Source: Enterobacter ludwigii
GTDB lineage: Bacteria; Pseudomonadota; Gammaproteobacteria; Enterobacterales; Enterobacteriaceae
Reading direction: 5' to 3'
Length of the DNA stretch: 64,000 nucleotides
Assembly: GCF_001750725.1 (NCBI RefSeq)
Contig: NZ_CP017279.1
Coordinates: 1,178,001-1,242,000 of the forward strand
Under the pieces are notes generated by a model. That model was not told where the DNA came from. It worked only from the letters and a program-made list of their open reading frames with translations, and made no database searches. The first letter of the stretch is position 1, and the number at the start of each line of letters is the position of its first letter. Shown in pieces: positions 45,404 through 55,735 of the stretch. The translations under genes were made by a program, and so were the position numbers.

Positions 45404-45922
45404 ATGAAGCGTTTTACTCTGGCTCTCGTCACGCTGGTGGTCTGTGCAGGTGCGCAGGCGGCCAGTGATGAAGTGGAAATGAATCTCGTCACCTCTCAGG
45501 GTGTAGGTCAGTCCATCGGCACGGTGAAAATCACTGAAACCGACAAGGGACTGGAATTCGCGCCCAATCTCAAAGCCCTTCCTCCTGGCGAACATGGTTT
45601 CCATGTCCATGCCAACGGTAGCTGTCAGCCCGCATTAAAAGAGGGTAAAGCCTCGGCTGCGGAGGCGGCAGGCGGCCACCTCGACCCACAACATACCGGT
45701 AAACATGAAGGTCCTGACGGTATGGGACATCTGGGCGATTTGCCGGTGCTGGTGGTGAATAACGACGGCAAAGCCACGGATCCCGTCGTCGCGCCGCGGC
45801 TGAAAAAGCTGGATGAAGTGAAAGGCAAGGCGCTGATGATCCATGTCGGCGGCGACAATATGTCCGATCAGCCAAAACCGCTTGGCGGTGGCGGGGCTCG
45901 CTATGCCTGCGGGGTGATGTGA
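45404..45922 (+). CDS. sodC: Periplasmic Cu,Zn superoxide dismutase
   Basis: 172 residues. Signal peptide 1-19 (AQA-A). Cu/Zn ligands in '[13 protein letters not shown]' and '[15 protein letters not shown]', Asp in 'MGHLGDLP', and '[11 protein letters not shown]'; the disulfide Cys in 'NGSCQP' and 'YACGVM'. It protects periplasmic components from external superoxide. Convergent with ydhK, with which the 3' ends overlap by 22 bp. ATG at 45404 follows CGTGGAGGTCAT. Confidence 0.97.
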   Translation: MKRFTLALVTLVVCAGAQAASDEVEMNLVTSQGVGQSIGTVKITETDKGLEFAPNLKALPPGEHGFHVHANGSCQPALKEGKASAAEAAGGHLDPQHTGKHEGPDGMGHLGDLPVLVVNNDGKATDPVVAPRLKKLDEVKGKALMIHVGGDNMSDQPKPLGGGGARYACGVM

Positions 45923-47937
45923 TCCCCAATTGTACCCGGAGCCGGTGCCTGTTCCAGCTGCGACAGCGAGCAGTGCAGGCGCCAGATTATCGAGGCTAAA
46001 TCTCGTGCTGCAGGCGAGTGGTGGTGCGCAAGGGTATCGCAAATTCGCTGAAGTTCGGCAAGCGTGGTTTCCAGTGGACGCTGCTGGACACCGCGTTCGC
46101 TCATGACATCGCGTAGCAGGGTGATGCAGACATCACGAACCTGCGACAGCGGGTCGGACCGTGTTTCCCATGCCCTAAGTTGCCAGACCACGTGAGAGCA
46201 GTTCAACAGCACCACGCCCCAGCGCAACAGCCAGCGGCGCGAAAGGGAGTCCTGGCTGTTATTGAGCTGGCTGACATAGTGATAGACCAGCGATTCATAC
46301 TCACTTTCACGTAAATGCGGTTTTCGACTCAACTGGTCGACAAAACCTCTGCGTAACTCGCGGATATGCCGGCGACTCTTGCGCGCATCTGAACCCGGAC
46401 GTAACACCGCAAATGCCAGCCACGCCAGCCCAACGCCAAGGATCTTCGCCAGATTATCATTGAGAAAATCGGCGTAGTCATAAACCGGCGGGTTAGTGAC
46501 GGAGATAAACGAGCCCATAAATACAATCAGCTGTCCCCACAGCCCCGCGAGTTTGGGCATTTGCAGCTTCAGCAACTGCATGGTGGTTAACAGCGGGAAC
46601 AGGAACAGAAGGAACTGCCACAGGTCTCTTATCTGCACCATCAACCCAAACTTCACGGCAAAACTAAACAGCGAAAGCAGCACCAGGGTGCGTAGCAGCA
46701 GCGTGAGGGAGTTGAACGGTGACGCGGCGACGGAGTACAGCACGCAGCTGATAGCAGCAAGCGTCAGGGCCGCAGGGCCTGACTCCCACTGGGTGGTGAT
46801 ACTCCACGCGCCAACCAGCGTGAGCGCGCAAAAGGTACGAAAACCACTCCACAGTGCCTCCATCGAGTCTGTGTGTCGTGCCAGCGCCGGGCTACCGGGG
46901 ACAGCGAACTCGGTGACCGGGGTGGCATTTTCCACGGCGTTAATCCAGCGGCTGCTGCGCAGATACAACCGGCAAAAATAGTTGAGACGCTGCCAGAAGG
47001 CGCGGTGACGGTAATCGTACTCATCTACTGGCGCGAGCGGGGCGATAATCTTCGCGACGGTGTAGATGTCGGCATCCGGGCGTGCAAGCGCCGCAAGCAG
47101 CGTTTCAATCACGGTGCGCGTATGCGCAGGGGGTGTAGGCCAGTTGAGCAGCATCCGGCGCAGGCTGGAGATTGAACTGGTCATACGCAACTGCTGATGC
47201 AACAGATAGTTCAGCAGGGTGTTCTGACGACGAAAGCGATAGTGGCTCCAGAAGGCCTGAATGCGTAACAGATTCATGGTCAGGATCTGGCCGATCACCT
47301 TTTCGTGCGCAAGACGGATGTCGTCGTTGGTATCCGGTTGCCAGAGCAGACTTGCGTGCTCCAGTAAACGGGTATGCATGGTCTTCAGGGCAGTAATAAG
47401 CGCGGTGCCATCGGAAGTGCTCGGCAGTATCATCATCATGAAACCGCCGCTCAGAATACCGACAATTACTTCGCAGACGCGCGCCTGAGCGATGTCCCAC
47501 AGCTCGGTGGTATCGAGCACATTCACCACCGGAAAGGCGATAATGGCGGCGGTATAGCCAGCCAGCTGGAAGGCATAGGCAACGTTATTCGTAAAGTGCG
47601 CGCAGGCCCAGGTACAAAAGCCCAGCCATATCGCCATGCTCAACAAAAAAAGCCACGGATCGTTCAGCGTATGACCTGCAATGATTAACGCTGCGGTGGC
47701 ACCCAACAGGCTGCCAGCAATACGTCCAAGACTTTTGCTGATCACCCCGCCGACGGTGGGGAAACTCACCACCGCGGCAGAGGTCATTGCCCAGTAGGGC
47801 TGATCAAGGTTGAGGTAATAGGCGACAGTCAGCGCCAGACACATCGCAATGCCATTACGCAGCGCATAGCGCCACTGCGGACGTGTCGCTTTCATCCACG
47901 GCGTATTTCGCCAGGAGAAGGCCTGCAGGTTCATCAA
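45901..47937 (-). CDS. ydhK: YdhK, FUSC/aromatic-acid-exporter-like inner-membrane protein
   Basis: 678 residues. Two sets of hydrophobic segments (about 30-170 and 365-510) with soluble regions between, the AaeB/FUSC architecture. It probably works with the HlyD-type YdhJ and DUF1656 YdhI as an efflux complex, as inferred for AaeAB-AaeX-like systems. The start overlaps the ydhJ stop by 4 bp. 3' end overlaps sodC by 22 bp. Substrate unknown. Confidence 0.93.
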   Translation of the reverse strand: MMNLQAFSWRNTPWMKATRPQWRYALRNGIAMCLALTVAYYLNLDQPYWAMTSAAVVSFPTVGGVISKSLGRIAGSLLGATAALIIAGHTLNDPWLFLLSMAIWLGFCTWACAHFTNNVAYAFQLAGYTAAIIAFPVVNVLDTTELWDIAQARVCEVIVGILSGGFMMMILPSTSDGTALITALKTMHTRLLEHASLLWQPDTNDDIRLAHEKVIGQILTMNLLRIQAFWSHYRFRRQNTLLNYLLHQQLRMTSSISSLRRMLLNWPTPPAHTRTVIETLLAALARPDADIYTVAKIIAPLAPVDEYDYRHRAFWQRLNYFCRLYLRSSRWINAVENATPVTEFAVPGSPALARHTDSMEALWSGFRTFCALTLVGAWSITTQWESGPAALTLAAISCVLYSVAASPFNSLTLLLRTLVLLSLFSFAVKFGLMVQIRDLWQFLLFLFPLLTTMQLLKLQMPKLAGLWGQLIVFMGSFISVTNPPVYDYADFLNDNLAKILGVGLAWLAFAVLRPGSDARKSRRHIRELRRGFVDQLSRKPHLRESEYESLVYHYVSQLNNSQDSLSRRWLLRWGVVLLNCSHVVWQLRAWETRSDPLSQVRDVCITLLRDVMSERGVQQRPLETTLAELQRICDTLAHHHSPAARDLASIIWRLHCSLSQLEQAPAPGTIGDHITPQA

Positions 47938-48794
47938 CGGGTCCCGATGGCGACGGTGCAGGTTGTGCCGGAGACCAGCGTTATGCCCTGCGGTAAATGG
48001 TCAAACTCCACACGAACCGGTACGCGCTGGGCCAGACGTACCCACGGCACGTTCGGTTTGATGTCCGGTACCAGGCCTGAATCCATTTCAACACTCTGAT
48101 CGTAAATGGCGCGGCCAATGCTGGAGACGTGACCCTGTAACCTCTGCGAACCGCTGTAAAGCGTAATGGTAGCGGGAGACCCTTCGCGAATATGGCGAAG
48201 CTTGGTCTCTTCAAAATAACCCACCACATAGAACGAGTGGCTGTCGACAAGGGCGAAAACGGGTTGCCCGGCGGTGGCATAATTCCCCACGCGGGCTGAC
48301 AGGTTGGTGATCCATCCATCGACTGGCGCGGTAATAACGGTTTGTGTCAGCTCCCACTGCGCCTGTTTGAGCGTAGCCTCCGCGACGTTCACGCTCGCCT
48401 GCATGGCCTTAACGTTGATATTGGCAGTATCTAAATCTTCTGCGGAAATATAGTTGCGCGACAAATGCCGGCGGCGATTGGCTTCGTTATTGGCTTTTGC
48501 TAAATCAGACTGGGCCTTCGCCAGCTGTGCCTGGGCGTTAAGGATCGCAATATGATAGGGGGTGTCGTCGATACGGAATAACACGTCACCCTTTTTAACG
48601 TACTGGTTATCTTTCACGACAAGCGTCGTAATGCTGCCCGAAACCTGTGGGGTAATGCTGACCTGCTCAGCCCGCACTTTGCCGTCACGTGTCCAGGGTG
48701 ACTGCATATAAAAATTCCAGAGCCACCACCCGGCAACCAGGGCCAGAGCAAGAACAATCAGCGTGGAAAAGTACTTCAGCGTTTTCAGGGGCAT
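47934..48794 (-). CDS. ydhJ: YdhJ, HlyD/AaeA-type membrane-fusion protein
   Basis: 286 residues starting [14 protein letters not shown] at 48794. A longer reading overlaps ydhI and is rejected because E. coli YdhJ begins here. One N-terminal membrane anchor (8-28), biotinyl-lipoyl half-motifs ('[16 protein letters not shown]', '[17 protein letters not shown]') and a helical hairpin (about 85-150). It bridges the inner-membrane partner YdhK to the periplasm. Starts 2 bp after the ydhI stop. Confidence 0.93.
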   Translation of the reverse strand: MPLKTLKYFSTLIVLALALVAGWWLWNFYMQSPWTRDGKVRAEQVSITPQVSGSITTLVVKDNQYVKKGDVLFRIDDTPYHIAILNAQAQLAKAQSDLAKANNEANRRRHLSRNYISAEDLDTANINVKAMQASVNVAEATLKQAQWELTQTVITAPVDGWITNLSARVGNYATAGQPVFALVDSHSFYVVGYFEETKLRHIREGSPATITLYSGSQRLQGHVSSIGRAIYDQSVEMDSGLVPDIKPNVPWVRLAQRVPVRVEFDHLPQGITLVSGTTCTVAIGTR

Positions 48795-48796
48795 AT

Positions 48797-49033
48797 TCAC
48801 CACACAATCAAGACAGCTAGGCCCAGGCATACGGAAAGGGCAAACAGGGAGAGATCCATTAACATGGGGTGCCAAATCTCGCCGGAGTACATCCAGTCGC
48901 GAAGCAGGCGATGGGCTATGAGCCAAATCATAAAGCCGACCAGGACGGCCTTAAACAAGGGCGGAAAGTAGACTGACGCACCGAAAATCAGGTCCTGAAG
49001 GGGGAGTCCCACGGAGCTTTGAAAAAACGTCAC
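48797..49033 (-). CDS. ydhI: YdhI, DUF1656 small inner-membrane protein
   Basis: 78 residues with two hydrophobic segments (about 12-38 and 53-77), matching the AaeX/YdhI family. First gene of ydhI-ydhJ-ydhK; spacing to ydhJ is 2 bp. Role within the pump is unknown. Divergent from slyA with 192 bp between the starts, as in E. coli. Confidence 0.92.
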   Translation of the reverse strand: MTFFQSSVGLPLQDLIFGASVYFPPLFKAVLVGFMIWLIAHRLLRDWMYSGEIWHPMLMDLSLFALSVCLGLAVLIVW

Positions 49034-49225
49034 GGGCAGAGATCCTTTGCAGTGAACAAAATGCCGCGAGGGCGAGTCTTAATCTGATGGAACATCACAA
49101 TTCAGTGTAAGTCATCCTTTTAAGTTCGATGAATGCAGTATTGCATTTGTTTTGCCAATACAAATGCTGCACACTATTCTAAAATCAGTATAATAACTTA
49201 GCAAGCTAATTATAAGGAGATGAAA

Positions 49226-49660
49226 TTGGAATCGCCATTAGGTTCTGATCTGGCAAGGTTGGTACGCGTCTGGCGTGCTCTGATTGACCATCGCCTGAAA
49301 CCTCTGGAATTGACACAGACGCACTGGGTCACGCTGCATAACATTCATCAGCTGCCACCCGACCAGTCACAAATTCAACTGGCAAAAGCGATCGGCATTG
49401 AGCAACCGTCACTGGTACGTACGCTTGACCAACTGGAAGAGAAAGGACTCATCTCCCGGCAAACCTGCGCCAGCGATCGTCGCGCTAAGCGGATTAAGCT
49501 CACTGAGAAAGCGGCCCCTATCATTACTGAAATGGAAGCCGTTATCACCAAAACGCGCGGCGAAATCCTTTCCGGGGTTTCACCCGCAGAGCTTGAACTG
49601 CTCATCAGCCTCATTGGGCGCCTTGAGCAGAACATCCATGAGCTGCAGTCACGCGACTGA
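49226..49660 (+). CDS. slyA: SlyA, MarR-family transcriptional regulator (TTG start)
   Basis: 144 residues read from TTG at 49226. An in-frame ATG at 49220 directly abuts the AAGGAG site (no spacer) while TTG has six bases, and E. coli slyA also uses TTG, giving [13 protein letters not shown]. Winged helix about 30-100 ('[19 protein letters not shown]', wing '[13 protein letters not shown]'). SlyA counters H-NS silencing of envelope and virulence genes and controls the divergent ydhIJK in E. coli. An intrinsic terminator follows. Confidence 0.95.
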   Translation: MESPLGSDLARLVRVWRALIDHRLKPLELTQTHWVTLHNIHQLPPDQSQIQLAKAIGIEQPSLVRTLDQLEEKGLISRQTCASDRRAKRIKLTEKAAPIITEMEAVITKTRGEILSGVSPAELELLISLIGRLEQNIHELQSRD

Positions 49661-49669
49661 CACCATCAC

Positions 49670-49697
49670 AAGGCCTTGCAGCAGCAAGGCCTTTTTT
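49670..49697 (+). terminator. Intrinsic terminator of slyA
   Basis: AAGGCCTTGC (49670-49679) pairs with GCAAGGCCTT (49684-49693), loop AGCA, then T6. It also ends at the stop of the convergent GGDEF gene. Confidence 0.92.
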
Positions 49698-51057
49698 ACC
49701 TCGACACAACGACACGGTTACGCCCGGTCTCTTTCGCTTCATACATCGCCTTGTCAGCATTCTCCACGCACGCTTCAGCGGTCGTCGTCGGAGAGGTGGC
49801 GGTAAATACCCCCATGCTAATCGTGATGGATTCAGGTAACTGACCGCCGCTGCTGACCTTATCAAAACTGCTCAGCTTTAGCCGTATGCGTTCAGCCACC
49901 TGGTACGCTGCTTCCGACGAAGTATTGGTCAGCATCAGGACAAATTCTTCCCCACCAATACGTGCCGCGATGTCCTGTGGGCGGACGGAATCCATCAGCA
50001 GGTTGGCGACAAACTGCAATACTTTGTCTCCCTGCAGATGGCCGTAGCAGTCGTTGATGCGCTTAAAACGGTCGAGATCGCTGACGATAACCGACACAGG
50101 GTGGTTGGCTTTGCTGATGCTGAGTGCCTGATTTAAGGCGTCGTAAAAATAACTGCGGTTGTAGAGGCGCGTCAGCGGGTCGCGGATCGAGTTCTGATAA
50201 GACTGCTGATACTTTATGTGCGAGTCGCGATACAGGTTAAAGACGTCGTACAGCAGGACAAAAATAATCATCAGCGTCGCCACGGTTTCGAATAAGCGAG
50301 CGTGATACCAGGACGTGTCCTCAGCATGCCCGCCGGCTAACAGTAATGCGAGCGTCAGGACATAACAGACACATAAGAAATTACCGCCAACCCAAAAAAG
50401 ATTCCGCACCCGGGTAATCGTCATTAACGTTGCTAACGCCACAACCCAGAGAAGAATCAAAAAGATATTTATGACCTGGCTCCAGAGAACCATAAATTGC
50501 CGGGTTTCATTATCCACCAGATCCAGCGTTATCAGTGCCGAGTGGCTGGAGCAGAACCAGGCCAGGGCGACCATAGAAACCGTAAACAGCATTGTACCGA
50601 TAACCACGGCAATATGCGCGGGGCGTGAAAGGGGATAATCCCGAATGGAATAGAGTAACGCTGAGACTATTATCAGCACCGCCATAAGAATATGACGGAA
50701 CATAAAGAAGATCATGGCGTCGTTATAGTCGACAACATTGAACTGATAGAGATCCAGCCATGACGGGAAGCTGGACAGGGTACCGGCCATCAGCATCGTC
50801 GACCCGGCGAAGGCCGAGGCGAGGGCGATAAGGTACAACCGCCGTCTGTCGCACCAGTATTTCATGACCATGAAGCAGGCAATAAACAGGTGGAATACCA
50901 GCAAAAATATGGTAAGTGTCGGGAATAGCAGCGGTGAGAATGAAGGAACTAATTCTACCAGTTTTACAAAGAGACCTTGTAATATTCCAACGACGACGAT
51001 GCATCCAAAACAGAATGTAATATAAGGGTTCTTAAAATATCGTTGTAGTGCAAGCAT
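49696..51057 (-). CDS. MASE4-like membrane diguanylate cyclase
   Basis: 453 residues. The N-terminal half (about 10-275) has roughly seven to eight membrane segments, fitting a MASE4-type sensor. The C-terminal GGDEF domain (about 285-453) has 'SVIVSDLDRFKRINDCYGH' and active-site 'GGEEF', preceded at five residues by the inhibitory RxxD site 'RPQD'. It should make c-di-GMP and be product-inhibited. It sits between slyA and slyB, which are neighbours in E. coli, so it is an insertion relative to K-12. By eye its DNA and the 236 bp upstream are richer in A+T than the surroundings, consistent with later acquisition. Ligand of the membrane domain is unknown. Confidence 0.88.
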   Translation of the reverse strand: MLALQRYFKNPYITFCFGCIVVVGILQGLFVKLVELVPSFSPLLFPTLTIFLLVFHLFIACFMVMKYWCDRRRLYLIALASAFAGSTMLMAGTLSSFPSWLDLYQFNVVDYNDAMIFFMFRHILMAVLIIVSALLYSIRDYPLSRPAHIAVVIGTMLFTVSMVALAWFCSSHSALITLDLVDNETRQFMVLWSQVINIFLILLWVVALATLMTITRVRNLFWVGGNFLCVCYVLTLALLLAGGHAEDTSWYHARLFETVATLMIIFVLLYDVFNLYRDSHIKYQQSYQNSIRDPLTRLYNRSYFYDALNQALSISKANHPVSVIVSDLDRFKRINDCYGHLQGDKVLQFVANLLMDSVRPQDIAARIGGEEFVLMLTNTSSEAAYQVAERIRLKLSSFDKVSSGGQLPESITISMGVFTATSPTTTAEACVENADKAMYEAKETGRNRVVVSR

Positions 51058-51292
51058 AGGGATTTGACGGAATAATAAAATTAAAAAATGTAAAGTGAGA
51101 AAGAGAGTAACAGGCGTGGAGAGTAAATACTTTGCGCAGGAACAAGATATACCGCGCTTAATGATTCATGGCGGGAATGTTTTTTGTAAATATATTGCTG
51201 ATAATTATATTATATGTAAATAGATTTGTTTACTGGCTTCGCTAAACGGATTTGTTAAATGGATGTGGTCTGATGACCACATCCAGTTTGAA

Positions 51293-51760
51293 TTAGCGTG
51301 GAGAAACGGTGACCTGGCTTCCGTTGCTCGCCAGAACAACGCGCTGGCCGGCAGAGAAACGGGTATTACCTTGTTTCTGTACTACCATGATGGTGCTGCC
51401 GTCATCTTTACGGATTTCCAGTTCTACGCCCTGGCTTTTGTTCATTGCACCCTGAACGCCCTGGCCTGCAACGCCACCCGCAACGGCACCTGCTGCTGTG
51501 GCCAGCGAACGACCTGTGCCACCGCCTACGGTATTACCGAGGAAGCCACCCAGCACAGCACCGCCGATGGCGCCCATCACGTTGCTGTCATCGCCACCCT
51601 GAATTTGTACAGGACGTGCGTTAACAACGGTACCGTAAGTGACGCTCTGAACCTGTTTGGCTTCAGAAGCGCTGTACACGTCGCCAGAAAGTGAACTGTC
51701 ATTCACACAGCCTGCAAGGGTTAAACCGATCAGCGAAACGCCCAGTACACGTAAAATCAT
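51293..51760 (-). CDS. slyB: SlyB outer-membrane lipoprotein
   Basis: 155 residues. Lipobox 'LTLAGCVND' with Cys18; a glycine-zipper segment 'GAIGGAVLGGFLGNTVGGG' (about 63-81) and second Gly-rich helix; C-terminal beta part 'GVELEIRKDDGSTIMVVQ'. E. coli SlyB encloses outer-membrane proteins in nanodomains under PhoPQ-type stress. A PhoP-box and matching -10 lie upstream. Divergent from anmK, as in E. coli. Confidence 0.96.
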   Translation of the reverse strand: MILRVLGVSLIGLTLAGCVNDSSLSGDVYSASEAKQVQSVTYGTVVNARPVQIQGGDDSNVMGAIGGAVLGGFLGNTVGGGTGRSLATAAGAVAGGVAGQGVQGAMNKSQGVELEIRKDDGSTIMVVQKQGNTRFSAGQRVVLASNGSQVTVSPR

Positions 51761-51865
51761 TTGAATCTCCTGTTCACCAAAAACGCCCGATGGCGGGCAT
51801 CCGTTATGGCTAAATTATATGGCATAAGGGGCCATAGTTCATATCTTTGCACTAACAATAAGAAA

Positions 51866-51900
51866 ATTGTACTTGAATTTAACTTAACGAGACATAAACG
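51866..51900 (-). promoter_or_regulatory. PhoP-dependent slyB promoter: direct repeat box and -10
   Basis: On the minus strand CGTTTA-N5-CGTTAA (51900-51884) resembles the PhoP box (T/G)GTTTA-N5-(T/G)GTTTA, and is followed after 12 bp by a -10 TACAAT (51871-51866). This is the spacing of known PhoP-activated promoters. E. coli and Salmonella slyB belong to the PhoP regulon. Confidence 0.65.
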
Positions 51901-52015
51901 GGCACCCGGCAGGTTACCTGTCTGAGATTGTTAAAAAATATTATCGCCGGATAGCAAAGCGGCACTGTTTATGGTTGAGTGGAGAGCATTAGCCCACGCA
52001 ACGTAAGGAAAGCGC

Positions 52016-53140
52016 ATGAAATCGGGTCGCTACATTGGTGTGATGTCGGGTACCAGTCTGGATGGCGTAGACGTCGTTCTGGCCGCTATTGATGAAAACA
52101 TGGTGGCACAGCAGGCGAGCCTGACCTGGCCTATCCCCCTGGCGCTGAAAGAGGACATTCTCAGTGTCTGTCAGGGGCAGCAACTGACGCTTTCTCAGCT
52201 TGGTCAGCTTGATGTGCGGCTGGGGGCGCTGTTTGCCGATGCGGTACTGGCCCTGATGCATAAAGAAAAGCTTCGCCCGCAGGATGTCGTCGCCATCGGC
52301 TGTCACGGACAAACGGTCTGGCATGAGCCGGTCGGCGATGCACCGCATACCCTGCAAATCGGCGACAACAACCAGATTGTGGCGAAGACGGGCGTGACCG
52401 TAGTCGGTGATTTTCGGCGTCGCGATATTGCGCTTGGCGGGCAGGGCGCGCCGCTGGTGCCCGCTTTTCATCAGGCATTGTTGACCCATCCGACAGAGCG
52501 CCGAATGGTGCTGAACATTGGCGGTATCGCCAACCTGTCTCTGCTTATCCCGGATCAACCCGTACGCGGCTATGACACCGGCCCGGGTAACATGCTGATG
52601 GATGCCTGGATCTGGCGTCAGCGTGGTCAGGCGTATGATAAAGACGCGCAGTGGGCCAGCGAAGGCAAAGTGATCATCCCGCTGTTGCAGTCCATGCTAA
52701 GCGATCCGTACTTCGCCCTACCGGCGCCCAAAAGCACGGGGCGCGAATATTTCAACTATGGCTGGCTCGAACGTCAGCTGGCGCAGTTCCCGGCACTTGC
52801 ACCGCAGGATGTCCAGGCGACGCTCGCCGAGTTAACGGCGGTTTCGATATCGGAACAGGTTCTTCTCAGCGGTGGATGCGAACGCCTGCTGGTGTGCGGC
52901 GGTGGCAGCCGTAACCCGTTGGTGATGGCACGTCTTGCCGGGTTATTGCCGGGTACCGAGGTGACGACCACCGATGAAGCCGGCATCAGCGGCGATGATA
53001 TGGAAGCGCTGGCCTTTGCCTGGCTTGCCTGGCGCACCATTGCCGGGCTTCCGGGCAATTTACCGTCGGTGACTGGCGCACGTGAGGCCAGCGTCCTCGG
53101 GGCCATTTTCCCGGCGAATCCACGTCATAATCAGAGTTAA
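52016..53140 (+). CDS. anmK: Anhydro-N-acetylmuramic acid kinase
   Basis: 374 residues, slightly longer than in E. coli. Actin/hexokinase-like fold: '[11 protein letters not shown]' (phosphate 1), '[11 protein letters not shown]', '[13 protein letters not shown]', '[11 protein letters not shown]'. It converts 1,6-anhydro-MurNAc to MurNAc-6-phosphate during murein recycling in the cytoplasm. ATG at 52016 after GTAAGGAAAGCGC. Next gene mliC, as in E. coli. Confidence 0.97.
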   Translation: MKSGRYIGVMSGTSLDGVDVVLAAIDENMVAQQASLTWPIPLALKEDILSVCQGQQLTLSQLGQLDVRLGALFADAVLALMHKEKLRPQDVVAIGCHGQTVWHEPVGDAPHTLQIGDNNQIVAKTGVTVVGDFRRRDIALGGQGAPLVPAFHQALLTHPTERRMVLNIGGIANLSLLIPDQPVRGYDTGPGNMLMDAWIWRQRGQAYDKDAQWASEGKVIIPLLQSMLSDPYFALPAPKSTGREYFNYGWLERQLAQFPALAPQDVQATLAELTAVSISEQVLLSGGCERLLVCGGGSRNPLVMARLAGLLPGTEVTTTDEAGISGDDMEALAFAWLAWRTIAGLPGNLPSVTGAREASVLGAIFPANPRHNQS

Positions 53141-53233
53141 CTGAAATTCAGCGCGGCGTGTGGTCGTTAGAATGGAATGAAACAGGAGGGCAGCCATGCC
53201 CTCCAGGACCAGGAAAGTCTTCGGAATACGCCC

Positions 53234-53557
53234 ATGAAAAAACTTCTTCTTATTGCCGCGCCTTTATTGCTGTCAGGATGCAGCGTCTACAACCAGTTCC
53301 TTGATCGCATGCAGACCGATACCCTGGAGTATCGCTGTGATGAAAAACCGCTGACCGTTAAGCTGAACAATCCGCGTCAGGAAGCCAGTTTTGTCTACGA
53401 CAACAAATTGCTCACCCTCAAGCAGGGCATTTCTGCCTCCGGCGCACGCTACACGGACGGAATTTATGTCTTCTGGTCGAAAGGCGACAGTGCCACCGTC
53501 TACAAACGCGACCGTATTGTGCTGAACAATTGCCAGCTCGAAAATCCGAAGCGTTGA
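53234..53557 (+). CDS. mliC: MliC, membrane-bound C-type lysozyme inhibitor
   Basis: 107 residues starting [18 protein letters not shown]; lipobox LLSGC with Cys16. The ATG at 53234 is chosen over 53177 because it gives a proper lipoprotein signal and the E. coli length. The MliC/PliC motif region '[24 protein letters not shown]' contains the conserved Ser-Gly-x-x-Tyr element. It protects against host lysozyme from the outer membrane. Cysteines in 'YRCDEK' and 'NNCQLE' form the disulfide. pdxH follows. Confidence 0.93.
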   Translation: MKKLLLIAAPLLLSGCSVYNQFLDRMQTDTLEYRCDEKPLTVKLNNPRQEASFVYDNKLLTLKQGISASGARYTDGIYVFWSKGDSATVYKRDRIVLNNCQLENPKR

Positions 53558-53614
53558 GATTTTTACAGGGGCGGCGCACAATAGCGCCACCCAATGTCAA
53601 TGTCAGCTAACGCC

Positions 53615-54270
53615 ATGTCAGATAACGACGAACTGCAGCAAATTGCGCATCTGCGCCGTGAATACACCAAAGGCGGCCTGCGTCGCCAGGATCTTCCCGC
53701 CGAACCCCTCGTGCTTTTTGAACGCTGGCTGAAACAGGCCTGCGAAGCGAAACTCGCCGACCCAACGGCAATGGTTGTCGCAACGGTAGATGAAAACGGT
53801 CAACCGTATCAGCGTATCGTCCTGCTCAAACATTATGACGAGAAAGGCCTGGTGTTTTACACCAACCTGGGCAGTCGTAAGGCACACCATTTAGAAAACA
53901 ATCCTCGTATCAGCCTGCTGTTCCCGTGGCATATGCTGGAGCGTCAGGTGATGGTCACCGGCAAAGCAGAGCGTCTCTCCACGCTGGAAGTGGTGAAGTA
54001 TTTCCACAGCCGTCCGCGTGACAGCCAGATTGGCGCCTGGGTCTCAAAACAGTCCAGCCGTATTTCGGCGCGTGGCGTGCTTGAAAGCAAATTCCTCGAA
54101 CTGAAGCAGAAATTCCAGCAGGGCGAAGTTCCGTTGCCCAGTTTCTGGGGGGCTTCCGCATTCCGATCGAGCAGATGGAATTCTGGCAGGGCGGCGAACA
54201 CCGTCTGCATGACCGCTTTTTATACCAGCGTGAAAATGGCGGCTGGAAAATCGACAGGCTGGCACCGTAA
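53615..54270 (+). pseudogene. pdxH: pdxH, pyridoxamine 5'-phosphate oxidase, frameshifted at a G6 tract in this sequence
   Basis: Codons 1-179 from ATG 53615 give a normal PdxH (FMN-dependent oxidase making pyridoxal 5'-phosphate). At 54147-54152 six G occur where 'FWGGFR' requires seven. The given frame then runs into unrelated residues to a stop at 54292. Adding one base restores '[18 protein letters not shown]' and the family end 'IDRLAP' with stop at 54268-54270 and 218 residues, the E. coli length. The lost part holds the active-site Arg197 and His199. The mutation is either a real inactivation or, more likely, a homopolymer sequencing error. Neighbours mliC, tyrS, pdxY are as in E. coli. 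Confidence 0.9.
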
Positions 54271-54395
54271 TCGCCGAAATTTGTTGATTTAAGCGCTAGC
54301 GCAGGCCGCGCTTGCGCTTTATTCTATGTACCTTTCGCATCAGGCGAAAAGTCGTGTACCGGCAAAGGTGCAGTCGTTTATACATGGAGAATTTG

Positions 54396-55670
54396 ATGGC
54401 AAGCAGTAACTTGATTAAACAATTGCAAGAGCGGGGCCTTGTGGCTCAGGTGACGGACGAGGAAGCGTTAGCAGAGCGACTGGCGCAAGGCCCGATCGCG
54501 CTCTATTGCGGCTTCGATCCTACCGCTGACAGCTTGCATTTGGGGCATCTTGTTCCATTGTTATGCCTGAAACGCTTCCAGATGGCGGGCCACAAGCCTG
54601 TCGCACTGGTTGGCGGCGCGACCGGTCTGATTGGCGACCCAAGCTTTAAAGCTGCCGAGCGTAAACTGAACACCGAAGACACCGTGCAGGAGTGGGTGGA
54701 TAAGATCCGCAAACAGGTTGCGCCTTTCCTCGACTTTAACTGCGGTGACAACTCTGCGATTGCGGCCAACAACTATGACTGGTTTGGCGGCATGAACGTG
54801 CTGACCTTCCTGCGCGACATTGGCAAACACTTCTCTGTTAACCAGATGATTAACAAAGAAGCGGTGAAGCAGCGTCTGAACCGTGACGACCAGGGCATCT
54901 CCTTTACCGAGTTCTCCTACAACCTGCTGCAGGGTTATGACTTTGCCTGCCTGAATAAACTGCACGGCGTCTGCCTGCAGATTGGCGGCTCTGACCAGTG
55001 GGGCAACATCACGTCGGGTATCGATCTGACGCGTCGTCTGCACCAGAACCAGGTCTTCGGTCTGACCGTTCCACTGATCACCAAAGCCGACGGCACCAAA
55101 TTTGGTAAAACCGAAGGCGGCGCGGTATGGCTTGATCCGAAGAAAACCAGCCCGTACAAATTCTACCAGTTCTGGATTAACACGGCAGATGCCGATGTTT
55201 ATCGCTTCCTGAAGTTCTTCACCTTTATGGACATTGAGACGATCAATGCTCTGGAAGAAGAAGACAAAAACAGCGGTAAAGCGCCACGTGCTCAGTACGT
55301 ACTGGCTGATGAAGTGACCAAACTGGTTCACGGTGAAGAAGGTCTGGCCGCGGCAAAACGCATTACTGCAAGCCTGTTCAATGGGACGCTGAGCGATCTG
55401 AGCGAAGCGGACTTCGAACAGCTGGCGCAGGATGGCGTGCCGATGGTTGAGATGGAAAAAGGTGCCGACCTGATGCAGGCGCTGGTGGACTCCGAGCTGC
55501 AGCCATCCCGCGGTCAGGCGCGTAAAACCATCGCCTCGAACGCTATCACCATTAACGGTGAAAAACAGGCCGACCCGGAATACACCTTCGCTGACAGCGA
55601 TCGTTTGTATGGCCGCTACACGCTTCTGCGTCGCGGTAAGAAAAACTACTGTCTGGTCTGCTGGAAATAA
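54396..55670 (+). CDS. tyrS: Tyrosyl-tRNA synthetase
   Basis: 424 residues from ATG 54396 ([11 protein letters not shown]) after TGGAGAATTTG; an upstream in-frame extension is not supported. Class I motifs: HIGH-like 'HLGH' in '[11 protein letters not shown]', KMSKS-like 'KFGKT', and Tyr-binding 'YCGFDPTAD'. C-terminal S4-like RNA-binding domain from about 355 ('[18 protein letters not shown]'). It charges tRNA-Tyr. A strong terminator separates it from pdxY. Confidence 0.98.
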   Translation: MASSNLIKQLQERGLVAQVTDEEALAERLAQGPIALYCGFDPTADSLHLGHLVPLLCLKRFQMAGHKPVALVGGATGLIGDPSFKAAERKLNTEDTVQEWVDKIRKQVAPFLDFNCGDNSAIAANNYDWFGGMNVLTFLRDIGKHFSVNQMINKEAVKQRLNRDDQGISFTEFSYNLLQGYDFACLNKLHGVCLQIGGSDQWGNITSGIDLTRRLHQNQVFGLTVPLITKADGTKFGKTEGGAVWLDPKKTSPYKFYQFWINTADADVYRFLKFFTFMDIETINALEEEDKNSGKAPRAQYVLADEVTKLVHGEEGLAAAKRITASLFNGTLSDLSEADFEQLAQDGVPMVEMEKGADLMQALVDSELQPSRGQARKTIASNAITINGEKQADPEYTFADSDRLYGRYTLLRRGKKNYCLVCWK

Positions 55671-55683
55671 TTAAAAGTATCCA

Positions 55684-55717
55684 GGGGCGTGGGAAACCAC
55701 GCCCCTTTTGTTTTTTC
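55684..55717 (+). terminator. Intrinsic terminator between tyrS and pdxY
   Basis: GGGGCGTGG (55684-55692) pairs with CCACGCCCC (55697-55705), tetraloop GAAA, then TTTTGTTTTTT. Confidence 0.9.
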
Positions 55718-55735
55718 AGGGTTTGGTAAGTAAAA

